A stretch of DNA of 64,000 nt from Diplonema papillatum. Its lineage: Eukaryota; Euglenozoa; Diplonemea; Diplonemida; Diplonemidae. The stretch spans positions 248,001 to 312,000 of the forward strand of contig JAPJBO010000061.1 of the NCBI GenBank assembly GCA_030068145.1. The letters are read 5' to 3'. The position numbers and the translations under genes were made by a program. A model generated the notes under the pieces. It was not told where the DNA came from and searched no databases. It saw only the letters and a program-made list of their open reading frames with translations. Shown one piece after another: positions 1 to 9,018 of this stretch (positions are counted from its first letter, which is position 1; the number at the start of each line of letters is the position of its first letter).

Positions 1-362
1 AATGGCGCATTCCGGCCGAAGCGAAGGCACCAGCTTCTAGACACTAATACAGCCAGCTCAAAGCATCTGCAGAATAACACGAAAAGCCTCCAGGCAAACC
101 GTAGTAAATCAGGATCGGGCTGTGCTGCGTCCTCAAGGATTGGCACATCTCCCTTTCAGTGCGGCTTGTGGGTTTGACACCCTAAGCCTCGCACACGTGA
201 TAGACTCCTTGGTCCGTGTTTCAAGACGGGTAGTAGAAGATCGCTGTGTCTGACATGAGCCTGCGAGCGTTTAACCACGTCAGGCCAGCGGGAGCAAGGA
301 CGTTGTCCGAAGACGCCGACACTTACCCTTCGCTGACGATGCCGCGGGTCACCTCCGTTTTT
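1..362 (-). rRNA. LSU (28S-like) rRNA gene fragment
   Basis: Read on the minus strand, 235 down to 190 contains the near-universal large-subunit block GTCTTGAAACACGGACCAAG followed by GAGTCTATCACGTGTGCGAG. Further on come a GGGTGT..AACCC hairpin and a CCGATCCTGAT-like block, in the same order as in eukaryotic LSU rRNA. The part from about 244 to 362 would be the D2 expansion; it also occurs at 27645-27770. No flanking LSU core continues above 362, so this is a truncated relic, or the edge of an array if more lies left of the window. The match is from memory of the LSU core; identity is clear, the exact ends are not. Confidence 0.85.
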
Positions 363-1500
363 GCCTTTCTCCCAAGAAGACTTGACGATTGTCGAGCTCT
401 TTCCCTAGTGTTCAATCCAAACCACAGATCATTTCAGCGCGGATGCGCGTTCGAAGTGATCTTGAACGACGATCTCATCTACTCGAAGATCAAGACGGGG
501 CAGATGCGAAACTGCTTTGTTTTACTTTCGGGAGAGAAGAGCGAAATATATCCGGGAATCTTTCAACTGACGAGACAAGATACGTGCGGAGTGAGTGCGT
601 GTCCGTCGATCTGTGCATGTGTCAGTTCCAAGGCAGACGGGCGTTTAGTGCTGCTACGAATCTCAAGCACACTGCAATATTGGTACCCACCACGAGCAAT
701 CTCTCTCACCTCGGGACCTCGCGTTTGTCTGCTTGTTTTGGTCGCCTGGTCATGGATCTAGTAGGTGCACTAATCGACTTTTCTCTCATTTCCTCCCGTC
801 TGATTCGATGCGGCTTAAGTACGATCCGACTGACGCGCCCGATGCAGTCTGGTTCGGCGTTGGCCACACTTTCACGAGAGATCGGTCATAGTCAGCCACA
901 ATAGCACGGCACGAGCCAGAAAGAAGCTCCCCAACCGGACTTCTAACCGGAGCCGGCAACAAGGCACCCCGGAAACCGTTCCTCCTCCCGACGTAACGGA
1001 GCTAAAGCATGGCCAGGAACATTCATGTTCCCGATGTTTCCCTCTCAAAAGGCTAGGCCCAGCCTCCGTTTGTTGTCCTAGTGAGCTCTATTAAAGTATA
1101 GAGTCTATACTTCAAAAAAAAAAAAAAGCACTTGCCTTGCAAGTGTCGGTTGGCCGTCACAACAAGGGAAAATCCTCGCGTACAATAGGAGAGCAAACCT
1201 GCAGGTGGGGGGGCGCGTACGGCCCCGCTGCTGGTGCGTCGTTCGGAGGAGGAAGTGCTCTTTCGTCTCGTTCCTTGAGCAAGGGTTCCTGCCCCTCGAA
1301 GAACCCCTCGGGTAGCGGCAGCGGCGTAGCCTGGACGGGTTCGGGTCGTTAGCTCTTGGCGCTGGTTTTGAGAAATAAGACAGGGCAGGACCCGCAAAGG
1401 ACCCTGAAAGTTTCGACTGCACGTACGTCGTACCGCCTCCGAAATAATCGAGAGCGCTGGCAAGAAATTTTGCGGTGGTCTCCGTTGGTCTGGGGAGACG
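363..1500. other. No supported gene
   Basis: Two overlapping plus-strand open frames of 171 codons (246-761 and 389-904) exist but resemble no family I know, overlap each other in different frames and partly cover the rRNA relic. A poly-A run at 1115-1128 suggests the end of a retroposed repeat. Confidence 0.4.
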
Positions 1501-1700
1501 ACAAAGTGGGTCTTTTCTTTTTTGTTGAACGCTTACGCCCGCCACTGAACCCATATACACCTGTGGTTCGTGTGGGCTACAGCACATTTACCTCTGAGAT
1601 TTTGGAGTATTGCGCGATAGTGGGGAGTACCACACTATATTTGAGATTTCGCAACTGGCAGTCTCCTCAAGTATTTCCTACAGGTGCTTATACAAAAAAA
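1501..1700 (+). mobile_element. SINE-like family A copy
   Basis: Family A hallmark GAACGCTTACGCCCGCCACT, then GTGGGCTACAGCACATTTAC, GCAACTGGCAGTCTCCTCAA and the tail GGTGCTTATACAAAAA. This copy has a 45 bp insertion (about 1600-1645). The A-rich 3' end and many scattered copies indicate retroposition. Confidence 0.75.
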
Positions 1701-1924
1701 AGAGAGCGAGAGAGAGACGAGTTGGAGTGCAGGGACCATCTCTCCGAGGAGTTTCCGGTCGCCTCACTACAACCACGTACTTCTAAGGCGGGCGTAGGTC
1801 GTTCCGTCGGAGGCGCCGTGCGGGCCGCGGCCCCGTCACCGAGGGCGGCGGCGTCGGTGTTGACACAACCGGGGCCGATCTGGCAAAAAGAATCAAATTC
1901 GCTATCAATCTTCTTGTTTAGGGG

Positions 1925-2060
1925 AGGGAACGCAAGAACGTGTTTGGACGTTCGGGTCCTATCTACACCGTGTTCCGGCTTCTTCAGCCATAGACAAAAA
2001 AAAGCGTCAGCGCGGAGCCTGAGTGTCTGTAGACAAGAAAGCGACGCGAGTCTGGTCTGG
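1925..2060 (+). repeat. Dispersed repeat, related to 5560-5720
   Basis: The order GCAAGAACGTG, ACCGTGTTCCGG, AGCCTGAGTGTCTG, AGACAAG matches a second copy at about 5565-5710, and a shorter piece lies at 21975-22035. No coding potential is seen. Confidence 0.55.
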
Positions 2061-2154
2061 CGACTGTTCGTAGCTCGGTACACCCGGAACCACCGGTGTT
2101 ACAGGAGAATTCCTCTCGGATGCGGGTCCCTTCAATCCTGTGCGGGCAGTCAAT

Positions 2155-2265
2155 TAAAAAATACTCGACGTAGCTGCTTCGACTCCGAATGGAAGGGGGG
2201 AAATATAGAGGTAAGGGGCAAATACAATACAAACACAATCTGATTTGTTCTTCGCTTACACTATT
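2155..2265 (+). mobile_element. SINE-like family B, 5' part
   Basis: Matches the first 110 bp of family B: AATACTCGACGTAGCTGC, a G-rich stretch, GAGGTAAGGGGCAA, then CACAATCTGATTTGTTCTTC. It is truncated at the 3' side. The same segment is seen in inverse orientation at 37090-37205 and 42520-42625. Confidence 0.65.
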
Positions 2266-2418
2266 TCGTCGCCTGCTTCACCCACTTCAGGGCGGTCCTG
2301 CTTGTGACTGCGTCTCGCGAGAACACTTCTCCTCTTACGGCGGCAATTTGCGAAGTACAGGAAGCTCATCGGCGCGGTACCATGCGAGGAAAAACATCCA
2401 GTGTGGAATTTTGCATAC

Positions 2419-2556
2419 GTTGCGGTTAATGAAGAAGAAGATGAACGTCGGCGAGATCGTTGTTACCAGAACGACCCAACCAATGGTTTGCAGAAACGGC
2501 GGGTATCCTTCGTACGATTCAACCAGGTCGGTTATGAACAGGTACCAGAAAAGCAC
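2419..2556 (-). CDS. Sodium:neurotransmitter symporter (SLC6/SNF), exon 4
   Basis: This 46-codon exon encodes residues 501-546 and carries the last membrane segments, including the SLC6-like YPPFLQTIGWVVLV at the start of TM12. The acceptor is TCAACAG (2557-2558 is the AG); the donor is GTATGC starting at 2418. It joins exon 3 in phase 0. The cytoplasmic tail exon and stop codon were not found below 2418; an acceptor-like CCGCACAG near 2140 would give an almost immediate stop and is not convincing. Confidence 0.85.
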
Positions 2557-2656
2557 CTGTTGAGAGTGAATGAGGATTGTTAGGGGGTGAAAAGGGGTTG
2601 TCACCTAGATCAGCACAAGTGCGGCGGGTAGAGGTGTGCGCGCCGCAGCAACCCGA

Positions 2657-3042
2657 ACGAGCAATAGTTGCCTTTCCACACTACGGCAGATAATAAAAGG
2701 AGTGTCATGGTATCCTTGGGGCTTGATGAACCTACAGGGCGTTCTGTTGTGCTTGTGCGCCCGGGAAACGGTCTCTTCAGCGACTGCAGCGTCAGAAAGA
2801 AAGGGAATGAACTGTGAAAACGGGAACAATTCGTTGGGCACCCCATACAAAAGGATACGAACTCAGACGAGCAATAGTTGCCTTTCCACACTACGGCAGA
2901 TAATAAACGGAGTGTCATGGTATCCTTGGGGCTTGATGAACCTACAGTGGGTGGCATCTGTTGTGCTTGTGCGCCCGGTCTCTTTAGCGACTGCAACGTC
3001 AGAAAGAAAGAGAAAGAGCAATTCGTTGGGCACCCCATACAA
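2657..3042 (+). repeat. Direct tandem duplication, about 210 bp unit
   Basis: The block from GAGCAATAGTTGCC through GGGGCTTGATGAACC and AACGTCAGAAAGAAAG-like sequence occurs at 2657-2865 and again at 2869-3042 with small indels. It lies in SNF intron 3. No gene is seen in it. Confidence 0.75.
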
Positions 3043-3084
3043 AACGTCACGCAGTGGAGTCCAGTTAAAAGAGGGTGCGGGAAC

Positions 3085-3440
3085 TTCTTGTCTCGAGTTT
3101 TTCTTCGCGGGGCTTCTTCTCCGAACATCCGATGCTTTGTCCCGTTCGATTCCGCCCCTTCTATGTCGCGATGGGAGGACAGTTCTTACTTCAACACCGC
3201 AACAGGGCGTTTTAGTAGGATGGAGGGTCGTGAGATAGGTTGGTTTCCCTACTGATGGAGAGAGAGCCCAAGGGCCAGCGCATTCCGACAGCAATACGGG
3301 TAGCACGAGAGGAACTATCGTTTCTAGTCCCTGGTATCGACGTTGTTGGATCGGACAGTGCCGTGATGCTACCAATGGATGGATTATGGCTGCGTGCCTC
3401 TAAGCCAGAACCAGTCTACACGAAGCCGCCCACTCCTTCT
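3085..3440 (+). rRNA. LSU rRNA 3'-region fragment
   Basis: Contains in order GTCGTGAGATAGGTTGG, CCCTACTGATGG, the sarcin-ricin-type block GCACGAGAGGAAC, and GGATTATGGCTG..GCCTCTAAG, which are hallmarks of the 3' end of large-subunit rRNA. The part before 3190 is only loosely similar. It lies antisense inside intron 3 of the SNF transporter, so it is a relic and not part of an rDNA array. Confidence 0.85.
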
Positions 3441-3631
3441 CTGGCTGGCGTCGGGTGTGCAGAGCGTTTCCTACAACCAACACTCGAATTCCGCAACACT
3501 CAAGTGCCGCTTCGAAGTACTCAGTGGCACCTAGCAGGTGCACGGTCAAAAGAAGAAGAGAAGAAATGTGAAAACGGGTTTTTGCCTAGAGGCTTTTCGA
3601 AAAAATGGCCGCTCTGTGTCCAGGAACGTGA

Positions 3632-3785
3632 CAGTCAACCACAGTTGCAAACCTTGACGCCTTGATGCTTTAGTTTGGGAAATCGGTAGCCACTTGACCC
3701 GTAGGCCCGTGGCTCTGCAGTACCGCCGGACACGTGAAGCTTTGCTCCGTGTGTAGCAGGCTTTCCCTGGTACCTGTACCCCGAG
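3632..3785 (-). repeat. Dispersed family J copy
   Basis: Inverse copy of 26838-27062: blocks GGTACCAGGGAAAG, GCAGAGCCACGGGCCTACGG, GTGGCTACCGATTTCCC and GTTCCTGGAC are shared, with an internal deletion. A third, degraded copy is at 34880-35030. It ends about 35 bp from the SNF exon 3 donor. Confidence 0.6.
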
Positions 3786-3818
3786 AAAAGAAGAAAAACA
3801 ATGAAGGAAATCGCATAC

Positions 3819-4063
3819 GAAGCAGATTGCCGGTACTGTGTAGTACAAGGTGAACTTCCAATAAAAAGGCACACGACGTCCCTCCGGAAAGCCAGGCTTG
3901 CCCTTCGTGGCGCGAGCGATCGAGCTTGTGATCTTTTCCCAAGACCAGTCGATGCGGAGAATGATACTTTCAAGGAAACACGTGCAAATGAGCACGTACG
4001 ATGCAGCGTAGTGGTCAACCACGTCCAATAGATTGAAGCCGATCCGGGTGCAAAACGGGAGAC
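3819..4063 (-). CDS. SNF transporter, exon 3
   Basis: It encodes the end of split codon 419 and residues 420-500. The start LPFCTR followed by NLLDVVDHYAASYVL is the TM9-TM10 connection typical of SLC6 proteins. TM11 follows after a basic loop. The acceptor is CGCGCAG (AG at 4064-4065), the donor GTATGC from 3818. The split glycine codon (G from exon 2, GT here) restores the conserved GLPFCT motif, which fixes both junctions. Confidence 0.9.
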
Positions 4064-4742
4064 CTGCGCGATATGTTGTAAACTGTAGGCATCTGGTGCC
4101 TTTTCGGTGTTTTGGGGCGGTGTTACCCGTTACCCATTACCTGTCCTTTTTTATTGGGAGTCCCAAACTTCTCTGGTGGTTTTCTCCTCACACCTTTGCT
4201 TTAAACCTTGCCCTCTACACCTTAACGTCGGACTACGTCGACCGGTGGCAGACTTGCCATCTTCTTCGATTTGTTGTGACTGGGAATGGAGCACGAGTGT
4301 ACATTCCCTTGTCCCCTTGCGCCAAACTATGGGTCCAAGCTTCCTAGCGCATGTTACATTTCAAGGTTCCACCCTGTAGGTCAGAGACTGTTAGAGGCTC
4401 ACACGGTGGTCCACAGTTCACAGTGTGTCCCACAGTGGGTCCACAGTGGGTCCACAGTGGGTCTTCCACCTTGGCGGAGGAGAACGGGAAGGCCGCCTGG
4501 GGCCATAGTAAGAGGTTTAGAGGTTTCCGGTCCTTTCAGCGCATACCGCCCCTCTGACAGTCTTGCTGGACACAACCAAGCACTGAAACCCATCTGCGAG
4601 CATGAAGGACCTGCGGGGGGGCTGCCACGGTGGCCCAGCTGAACGAGCGCGCAATGGAAAACCGATCCGGCGGAACCGGTCACGCTACCCCCTGTTACCC
4701 GTTACCCGTGGCCATATTTTTATGTATGCCCCAGGCTAGGGG

Positions 4743-4850
4743 CTATGGTGGCTGCATACGGCTGCATACGCGTATGCGCCCAAACCTGCATACGCATACG
4801 TATTCGGCGCTGCATACGGCTATGCATACGTATGCATATGGCTGTGACTT
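4743..4850. repeat. Palindromic GCATACG/CGTATGC cluster 1
   Basis: The heptamer GCATACG and its complement CGTATGC recur about nine times in both orientations within 110 bp. A second cluster is at 5445-5520. Both lie in SNF intron 2. Confidence 0.7.
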
Positions 4851-5042
4851 CTCTGGCAATGCACATCCTTGCCCAGGACGAAGGGGAAGTCTAAAAGGAT
4901 ACTTAAAAGCAGAGTTTCGTGAGTGTCGAAGGAACCTATGTCCGCCGCAACCCGGGGTACATGGACAAGTGTGTTCACTCCCGTATGCCGACGCCGCGCT
5001 CCGATGAGGCAACCGAAGCTGGTTGTCTCAGGATCTACTGAG

Positions 5043-5100
5043 CAACGGGCTGGCGGAAAGGCCCGTCTACGTGGTGCGGGCCTTTTCCGCCAGCCCGTTG
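5043..5100. other. Long perfect-like hairpin
   Basis: The left arm CAACGGGCTGGCGGAAAGGC and the right arm form a stem of about 24 bp with one extra base and a loop of about 10 bases. It sits between the two CGTATGC clusters, inside SNF intron 2. Confidence 0.7.
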
Positions 5101-5257
5101 TAGGCTGTCGTGCGCCATGAAGCATGCTCGTTCAGTGTTCGAGCTGGTGTTCGACGTCGTCGGGGTAAAGCGAGGCAGACATTGACCGTGGCACGCATCC
5201 TCATCAACCTTCTTTCTACCTCGTAGTCTACCACTTGCTGGTACATTGCATTGTTAC

Positions 5258-5385
5258 ACGGCGAGGTCCAGCCTCAGAAACTGCAGTCAAAGAGGGCGCG
5301 AGTCACACCTAAAAAGCGTGTGACACCCGCTTTTTCAACTCCAGCTTTAACTCCAGTTTCTGGGGCTCTGGACACCACCGTGTTC
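5258..5385 (+). mobile_element. MITE-1 foldback element copy
   Basis: It is bounded by GGTCCAGCCTCAGAAACTG at the left and CAGTTTCTGGGGCTCTGGAC at the right, a terminal inverted repeat pair. The inner GTGTGACACCCGC block is shared with other copies. It lies in SNF intron 2. Confidence 0.7.
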
Positions 5386-5444
5386 ACTCATAGGCCCATC
5401 ATGCAGCAGCCAGAAGGCCGGGCTGGCCTCACGCAGCCCCATAT

Positions 5445-5520
5445 ATGCATACGTATGCAGCCGTATGCGTATGCATATTTTCAAATCTGCATACGCATAC
5501 GTATGCACGTATGCAGCCAG
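5445..5520. repeat. Palindromic GCATACG/CGTATGC cluster 2
   Basis: About eight copies of GCATACG or CGTATGC in both orientations. An adjacent AGGGCTAGGGG resembles the CAGGCTAGGGG beside cluster 1, so the two clusters may be ends of one element of about 800 bp. Confidence 0.6.
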
Positions 5521-5732
5521 CCCAGGGCTAGGGGGGGAAAACTTAGTTTAATGTTTAGGGGGGGGGGGATTGCAAGAACGTGCTTGGAATGGGTATGTGC
5601 TCAACACCGCACTGGTCCCGTCTGCGCCGTGTTTCGGTCCTTTAAGCCACGGACACATAAGGCGGACCATCATCAGCGTGGAACCTGAGTGTCTGCAGAC
5701 AGGACTGCGGTGTGAGTCTGGGCTAGGGGGGG

Positions 5733-5966
5733 GCAAATACAATACAAACACAATCTGATTTGGTCTTCGCTGCCACCACCGTGTGTTGTTTTCTCACTCA
5801 AGACTTTTTCCCTGTTGTGTTTTGTCGTGCGGGGGGAGACCCGCATTTTTTGGCCTCACGTCCGTTCAACACGTGTTCGGTAGTTTCAGCACTTGGGATC
5901 TCTTCGGTTCTTTGTCTGGCAGCTTAGGCGAAAGCTTCCTTCCAAGCTGGCGATTGTGTAAAAAAG
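5733..5966 (+). mobile_element. SINE-like family B copy
   Basis: Blocks AATACAAACACAATCTGATT, CACCACCGTGTGTTGTTTTC, CTCACGTCCGTTCAACACGT and the tail CAAGCTGGCG..GTAAAAAA. The tail ends 26 bp from the SNF exon 2 donor, in antisense to the gene. Confidence 0.75.
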
Positions 5967-5991
5967 AACACAGAATAAATGTGGGGCAAAC

Positions 5992-6225
5992 CAAGCAGGA
6001 AGAAGGCGGTGCAGCAGCCCGCCGTCACGTACTCTCTGCGCACCGGGCGACCCTTCTCAATGAGTAGATCCTCGATGTATGCGATGACGGTTTCCCCCCA
6101 AGCGAAAGTGGAGTCGAGACCGAGTGTGAGCAGCATGATGAAGAAGAATACAGAGAACAGGTTCGACTCCTCGCCAAACTGGCTGACGCCTTCTGCCAAT
6201 GTCACGAACGCAAGCCCTGCTCCTC
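5992..6225 (-). CDS. SNF transporter, exon 2
   Basis: Residues 341-418 plus one base of codon 419. GAGLAFVTLAE is the SLC6 motif just after TM7, and FFFIMLLTLGLDS is the highly conserved TM8 block. TM9 begins at YVTAGCCTAFFLL. The acceptor is CCATACAG (AG at 6226-6227), the donor GTTTGC from 5991. Both junctions are phase 1 through glycine codons, matching exons 1 and 3. Confidence 0.92.
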
Positions 6226-6399
6226 CTGTATGGATTGTGCTTTGTCCGTTTCCATCACTCGCTGTTTAGCACGAAGACCGCGAACCCCTTTTGAGTGCGG
6301 GTATTTGGTGAATCCGAGGCGAAGCTAACAGGTTTGGGAACAGGTTCCCCCTCCCCCCTCCGGGCATGCCCAAGAAGACTTCAAGATATCGCTCGTCCT

Positions 6400-6560
6400 G
6401 ATAAAAAAAGACAGGCGCTTCGTTTTGTGTGTGCGTGCCGGGTGATCGTTTTCCCACTTGTATTGTACCCAGTGTGTATTCAGGTAAGGAATTCTGCTCA
6501 ACCACCAAAACACGTCTTTTTAGCCTTGGAAGGGCAACCCGTAAGATTGGTAGTACTAAA
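6400..6560 (+). mobile_element. Family C repeat with embedded intron-like block
   Basis: Starts GACAGGCGCTTCGTTTTG and ends TAGTACTAAAAAA. It contains CAG followed by GTAAGGAATTCTG at 6484 and CTTTTTAG ending at 6523, i.e. a 40 bp block with intron-like borders (shorter than the 49 bp of other copies). It lies in SNF intron 1, antisense to the gene. Confidence 0.7.
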
Positions 6561-6725
6561 AAACCGTACACCGCGAGAGTAGGAGAAAGTTAAAAAAGAA
6601 ACTAGGGGTTTCGTTGACCTTTTTTTCCCAAATCCTGGACGTGGTTTCAGGTGGCAAATTTGCAAATGAACATGATCAGAAGTTCCTACTTAGGCGGTTC
6701 AGTTTCCTCACATTGCATGTGGCTA
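6560..6725 (+). repeat. Dispersed family F copy
   Basis: CCGTACACCGCGAGAGTAGG, CCTGGACGTGGTTTCAGGTG and CATTGCATGTGGCTAAAAAT are repeated at 58385-58563. Confidence 0.7.
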
Positions 6726-6955
6726 AAAATACTCGAGGGACTGCCTTGTGCTCATTTCGAAGGAGGCTAGAGGGGGAGACAACAAGACAACTACAAAGTG
6801 GGTCTTTTTGTTGAACGCTTACGCCCGCCACTGAGCCCAGACACCTGTGTTTCGTGTGGGCCACAGGCAACAGCACATTTACCTTCTTCGATCTATCGCA
6901 ACTGGCAGTCTCCTCAAGCATTTCCTACAAAGCAGGTGCTTACACAAAAGAAAGT
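6725..6955 (+). mobile_element. SINE-like family A copy
   Basis: Full-length family A: ACTCGAGGGACTGCCTTGTG, GAACGCTTACGCCCGCCACT, tail GCAGGTGCTTACACAAAAG. It is joined directly to the family F repeat. Confidence 0.8.
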
Positions 6956-7199
6956 GTGCTTCCTTCGATAGATAGCTGGGGGTTGCATTGAGGTCCAGTG
7001 GGTTGGACGTACGATAATGGGGGTGCCCATGGCCGGATTCTGTGTCAGTGAGCGGCTGCACCTCGAGACCAACCTGGGACAACCACGGATGTACGTGTTA
7101 AGGGCCGGGTCGAATAGATGGCGCGGTGGATGTGGATAAGTACTGCCGGGTTCCCCCCCCTCCTTTCAACAAACCGCCCCAAGTATCCACCGTTCTGCC

Positions 7200-7440
7200 T
7201 TGGCGGCTGTGGTGCGTGATGTCGCAAAGCGTAATTGAACGTTGGGCTACACGGCTGCAAACGGCTCTGCAGCATGTTGGTCAACACGTTTATTGCGACC
7301 TCCACCTGGATGTACCGTACCGTTCGCTGGGGGGCGGACCCCCCCTTTAGAAGATTTGAGTGGCCCCCTGGAAAAGATGCTAATAGCCTGCACCAACGCG
7401 AGAGTGGGAGTGTTTGGGTTCCTCACTAAAAGTGAGGTTA
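7200..7440 (+). repeat. Dispersed family M copy
   Basis: CACCTGGATGTACCG, GGGGGGCGGACCCCC and GCCTGCACCAACGCGAGAG are shared with 58150-58400. Confidence 0.65.
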
Positions 7441-7700
7441 GCGGGAGCACTGCGTGCTCCCGCTAACCTCCCGCTTGCGTTTCCTTTTTTGTTTGCGCGC
7501 TCTAGCGGAACTCTGCGACTGAGTGCCACTCGGGCGGACGGAGAAGGTGGCTCATAACCGGAGGCCAACGTCGATTGCAACCCGAATCTTTACAAACGCT
7601 GTCATCCAGTATCGAGCGATATCCTGAGGCTGATAATCGTTAGGGTTAGATTCGATTCGGGAGCACTGCGTGCTCCCGCTAACCTCCCGCTTGCGTTTCC
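7434..7700. repeat. Hairpin element, two copies
   Basis: GGTTAGCGGGAGCACTGCGT with its complement forms a perfect 14-16 bp stem at 7434-7466. A second copy (GGGAGCACTGCGTGCTCCCG) at 7658-7682 is followed by the same CTAACCTCCCGCTTGCGTTT. Half of it recurs at 58598-58618. Confidence 0.7.
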
Positions 7701-7709
7701 TTTTTTAGC

Positions 7710-7960
7710 GTTAAAGTTCGCTTGAAATTCCGGGGGTTTAGGGTCTCCGTGTGACCGTTCATGAATGGGTTCTCTTAGAGCAAGAAAGGGCTATGTGGTT
7801 ACGGGTTGTATAATAATATTATTTAGTGCACGCTTTCGTTATGGGTTATGGCTAGCCAATTCTTGTTTGTGCGCACTAGCGGAACTCACCTGCTTGGGTA
7901 AGTTTCATGTAGTACGCTGCCAACTACTAATTTTTAGTACCAACAATGCATTGTTAACAT
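7710..7960 (+). mobile_element. Families E and G, joined copies
   Basis: The family E block AAGTTCGCTTGAAATTCCGG (7715 on, longer homology with 53826-53955) is followed by family G from about 7860: CGCACTAGCGGAACTCACC, GTAAGTTTCATGTAG at 7898, CTACTAATTTTTAG ending at 7937, then ACCAACAATGCATTGTTAAC. The 40 bp GTAAGT..TTAG part has donor, branch-like TACTAAT and acceptor features. Confidence 0.65.
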
Positions 7961-8264
7961 AATACTCTCCTCCTCGCCCGTCTCGCTGCTCCGTACTCGC
8001 TGCTCTCGTCCTTGCGGCTGCGTGATGCCGGATTGATGGTGCGTAACAAACGTAGAAAGGTCATGCAGAGATTCTCGTGGGTATGCCACGAACTTCTTCG
8101 TGACGCCTCAGGACACTGGACTTGAAGATAAAAATGGGCAAGGGTGGTTGGGCAACCGAGGGGTAAAATTACGGTGTTTTTCTCAGGAGCGACGGGGTAA
8201 TAACCTTCGTACAAAGTGTTAGTTCTCGTCGGAATAGTATTAATCTTCTAAGATCTTCGAATTC

Positions 8265-8402
8265 TTTTTCACCTGGTATGTCTTGAGTTAGGGAACTCCA
8301 TGTGAAGCACGGACATGTAAACTGTGACAGTGACATGATCTTCAGTTTGGTGTTGGTTCGCTCATTGCTCAGGCTTACATTTTTGGAACACATTACAATG
8401 TG
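8265..8402 (+). mobile_element. Family D repeat copy
   Basis: CACCTGGTATGTCTTGAGTT, CATGTGAAGCACGGACATGT and GGCTTACATTTTTGGAACAC, as at 8855, 44535 and 57716. The next base begins a 5'-truncated family A copy. Confidence 0.7.
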
Positions 8403-8750
8403 AAAATTTTTTGTTGAACGCTTACGCCCGCCACTAAACCCAGATTTACCTGTGTTTCGTGTGGGCTACAGCACATTTACCGCCTTTGATCTATCGCAAC
8501 TGGCAGTCTCCTCAAGCATTTCCTACAAAGCAGGTGCTTATGTAAATTTGTTTTTCGCTTACACCACCGTGTGTTGTTTTCTCACTCAGGACTTTGACCT
8601 GTGATTTGTCGTGTAGGGGTAGACCCGCATGACCTCACGTCCGTTCAACACGTGGTTCTGTAGTTACAGCACTTGGGATCCCTTCTGTTCTTTGTCGGGC
8701 AGCATCGTCGAGCATTTCCTTTCAAGCTGGCGCTTATGTAAAAAAATATG
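8403..8750 (+). mobile_element. Families A then B, joined copies
   Basis: Truncated family A (from TTGTTGAACGCTTACGCC to GCAGGTGCTTATGTAA) runs into family B (TTGTTTTTCGCTTACACCAC to GCGCTTATGTAAAAAAA) around 8546. The junction lies in the shared tail, consistent with recombination or template switching between the sister families. Confidence 0.7.
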
Positions 8751-8854
8751 CCTTCTCTCTTTCGCTTTCCTTTCAAAGACTGTTGCGTTGACGCATCCAC
8801 ACTTTTTTTTTGAGCAGGCCGAGTTCCAGGCCTCTCTTCAGGTTGTTCTTCTTC

Positions 8855-9003
8855 CTTTTCACCTGGTATGTCTTGAGTTAGGGATCTCCATGTGAAGCAC
8901 GGACATGTAAACTGTGACAGTGACATGAATCTTCAGTTTGGTGTGAGTTCGCTCAATGCTCAGGCTTACATTTTTGGAACACATTGCAATGTCTCGAAAA
9001 AAA
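8855..9003 (+). mobile_element. Family D repeat copy beside SNF donor
   Basis: Full family D ending in AATGTCTCGAAAAAA. Its A-tail ends about 10 bp from the SNF exon 1 splice donor (9018), so the intron starts with this repeat in antisense. Confidence 0.75.
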
Positions 9004-9018
9004 AAAAGCGGGGCGGAC

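Noticed and set aside
246-904. Two 171-codon plus-strand ORFs
   Set aside because: Overlap each other and the LSU relic; no motif.
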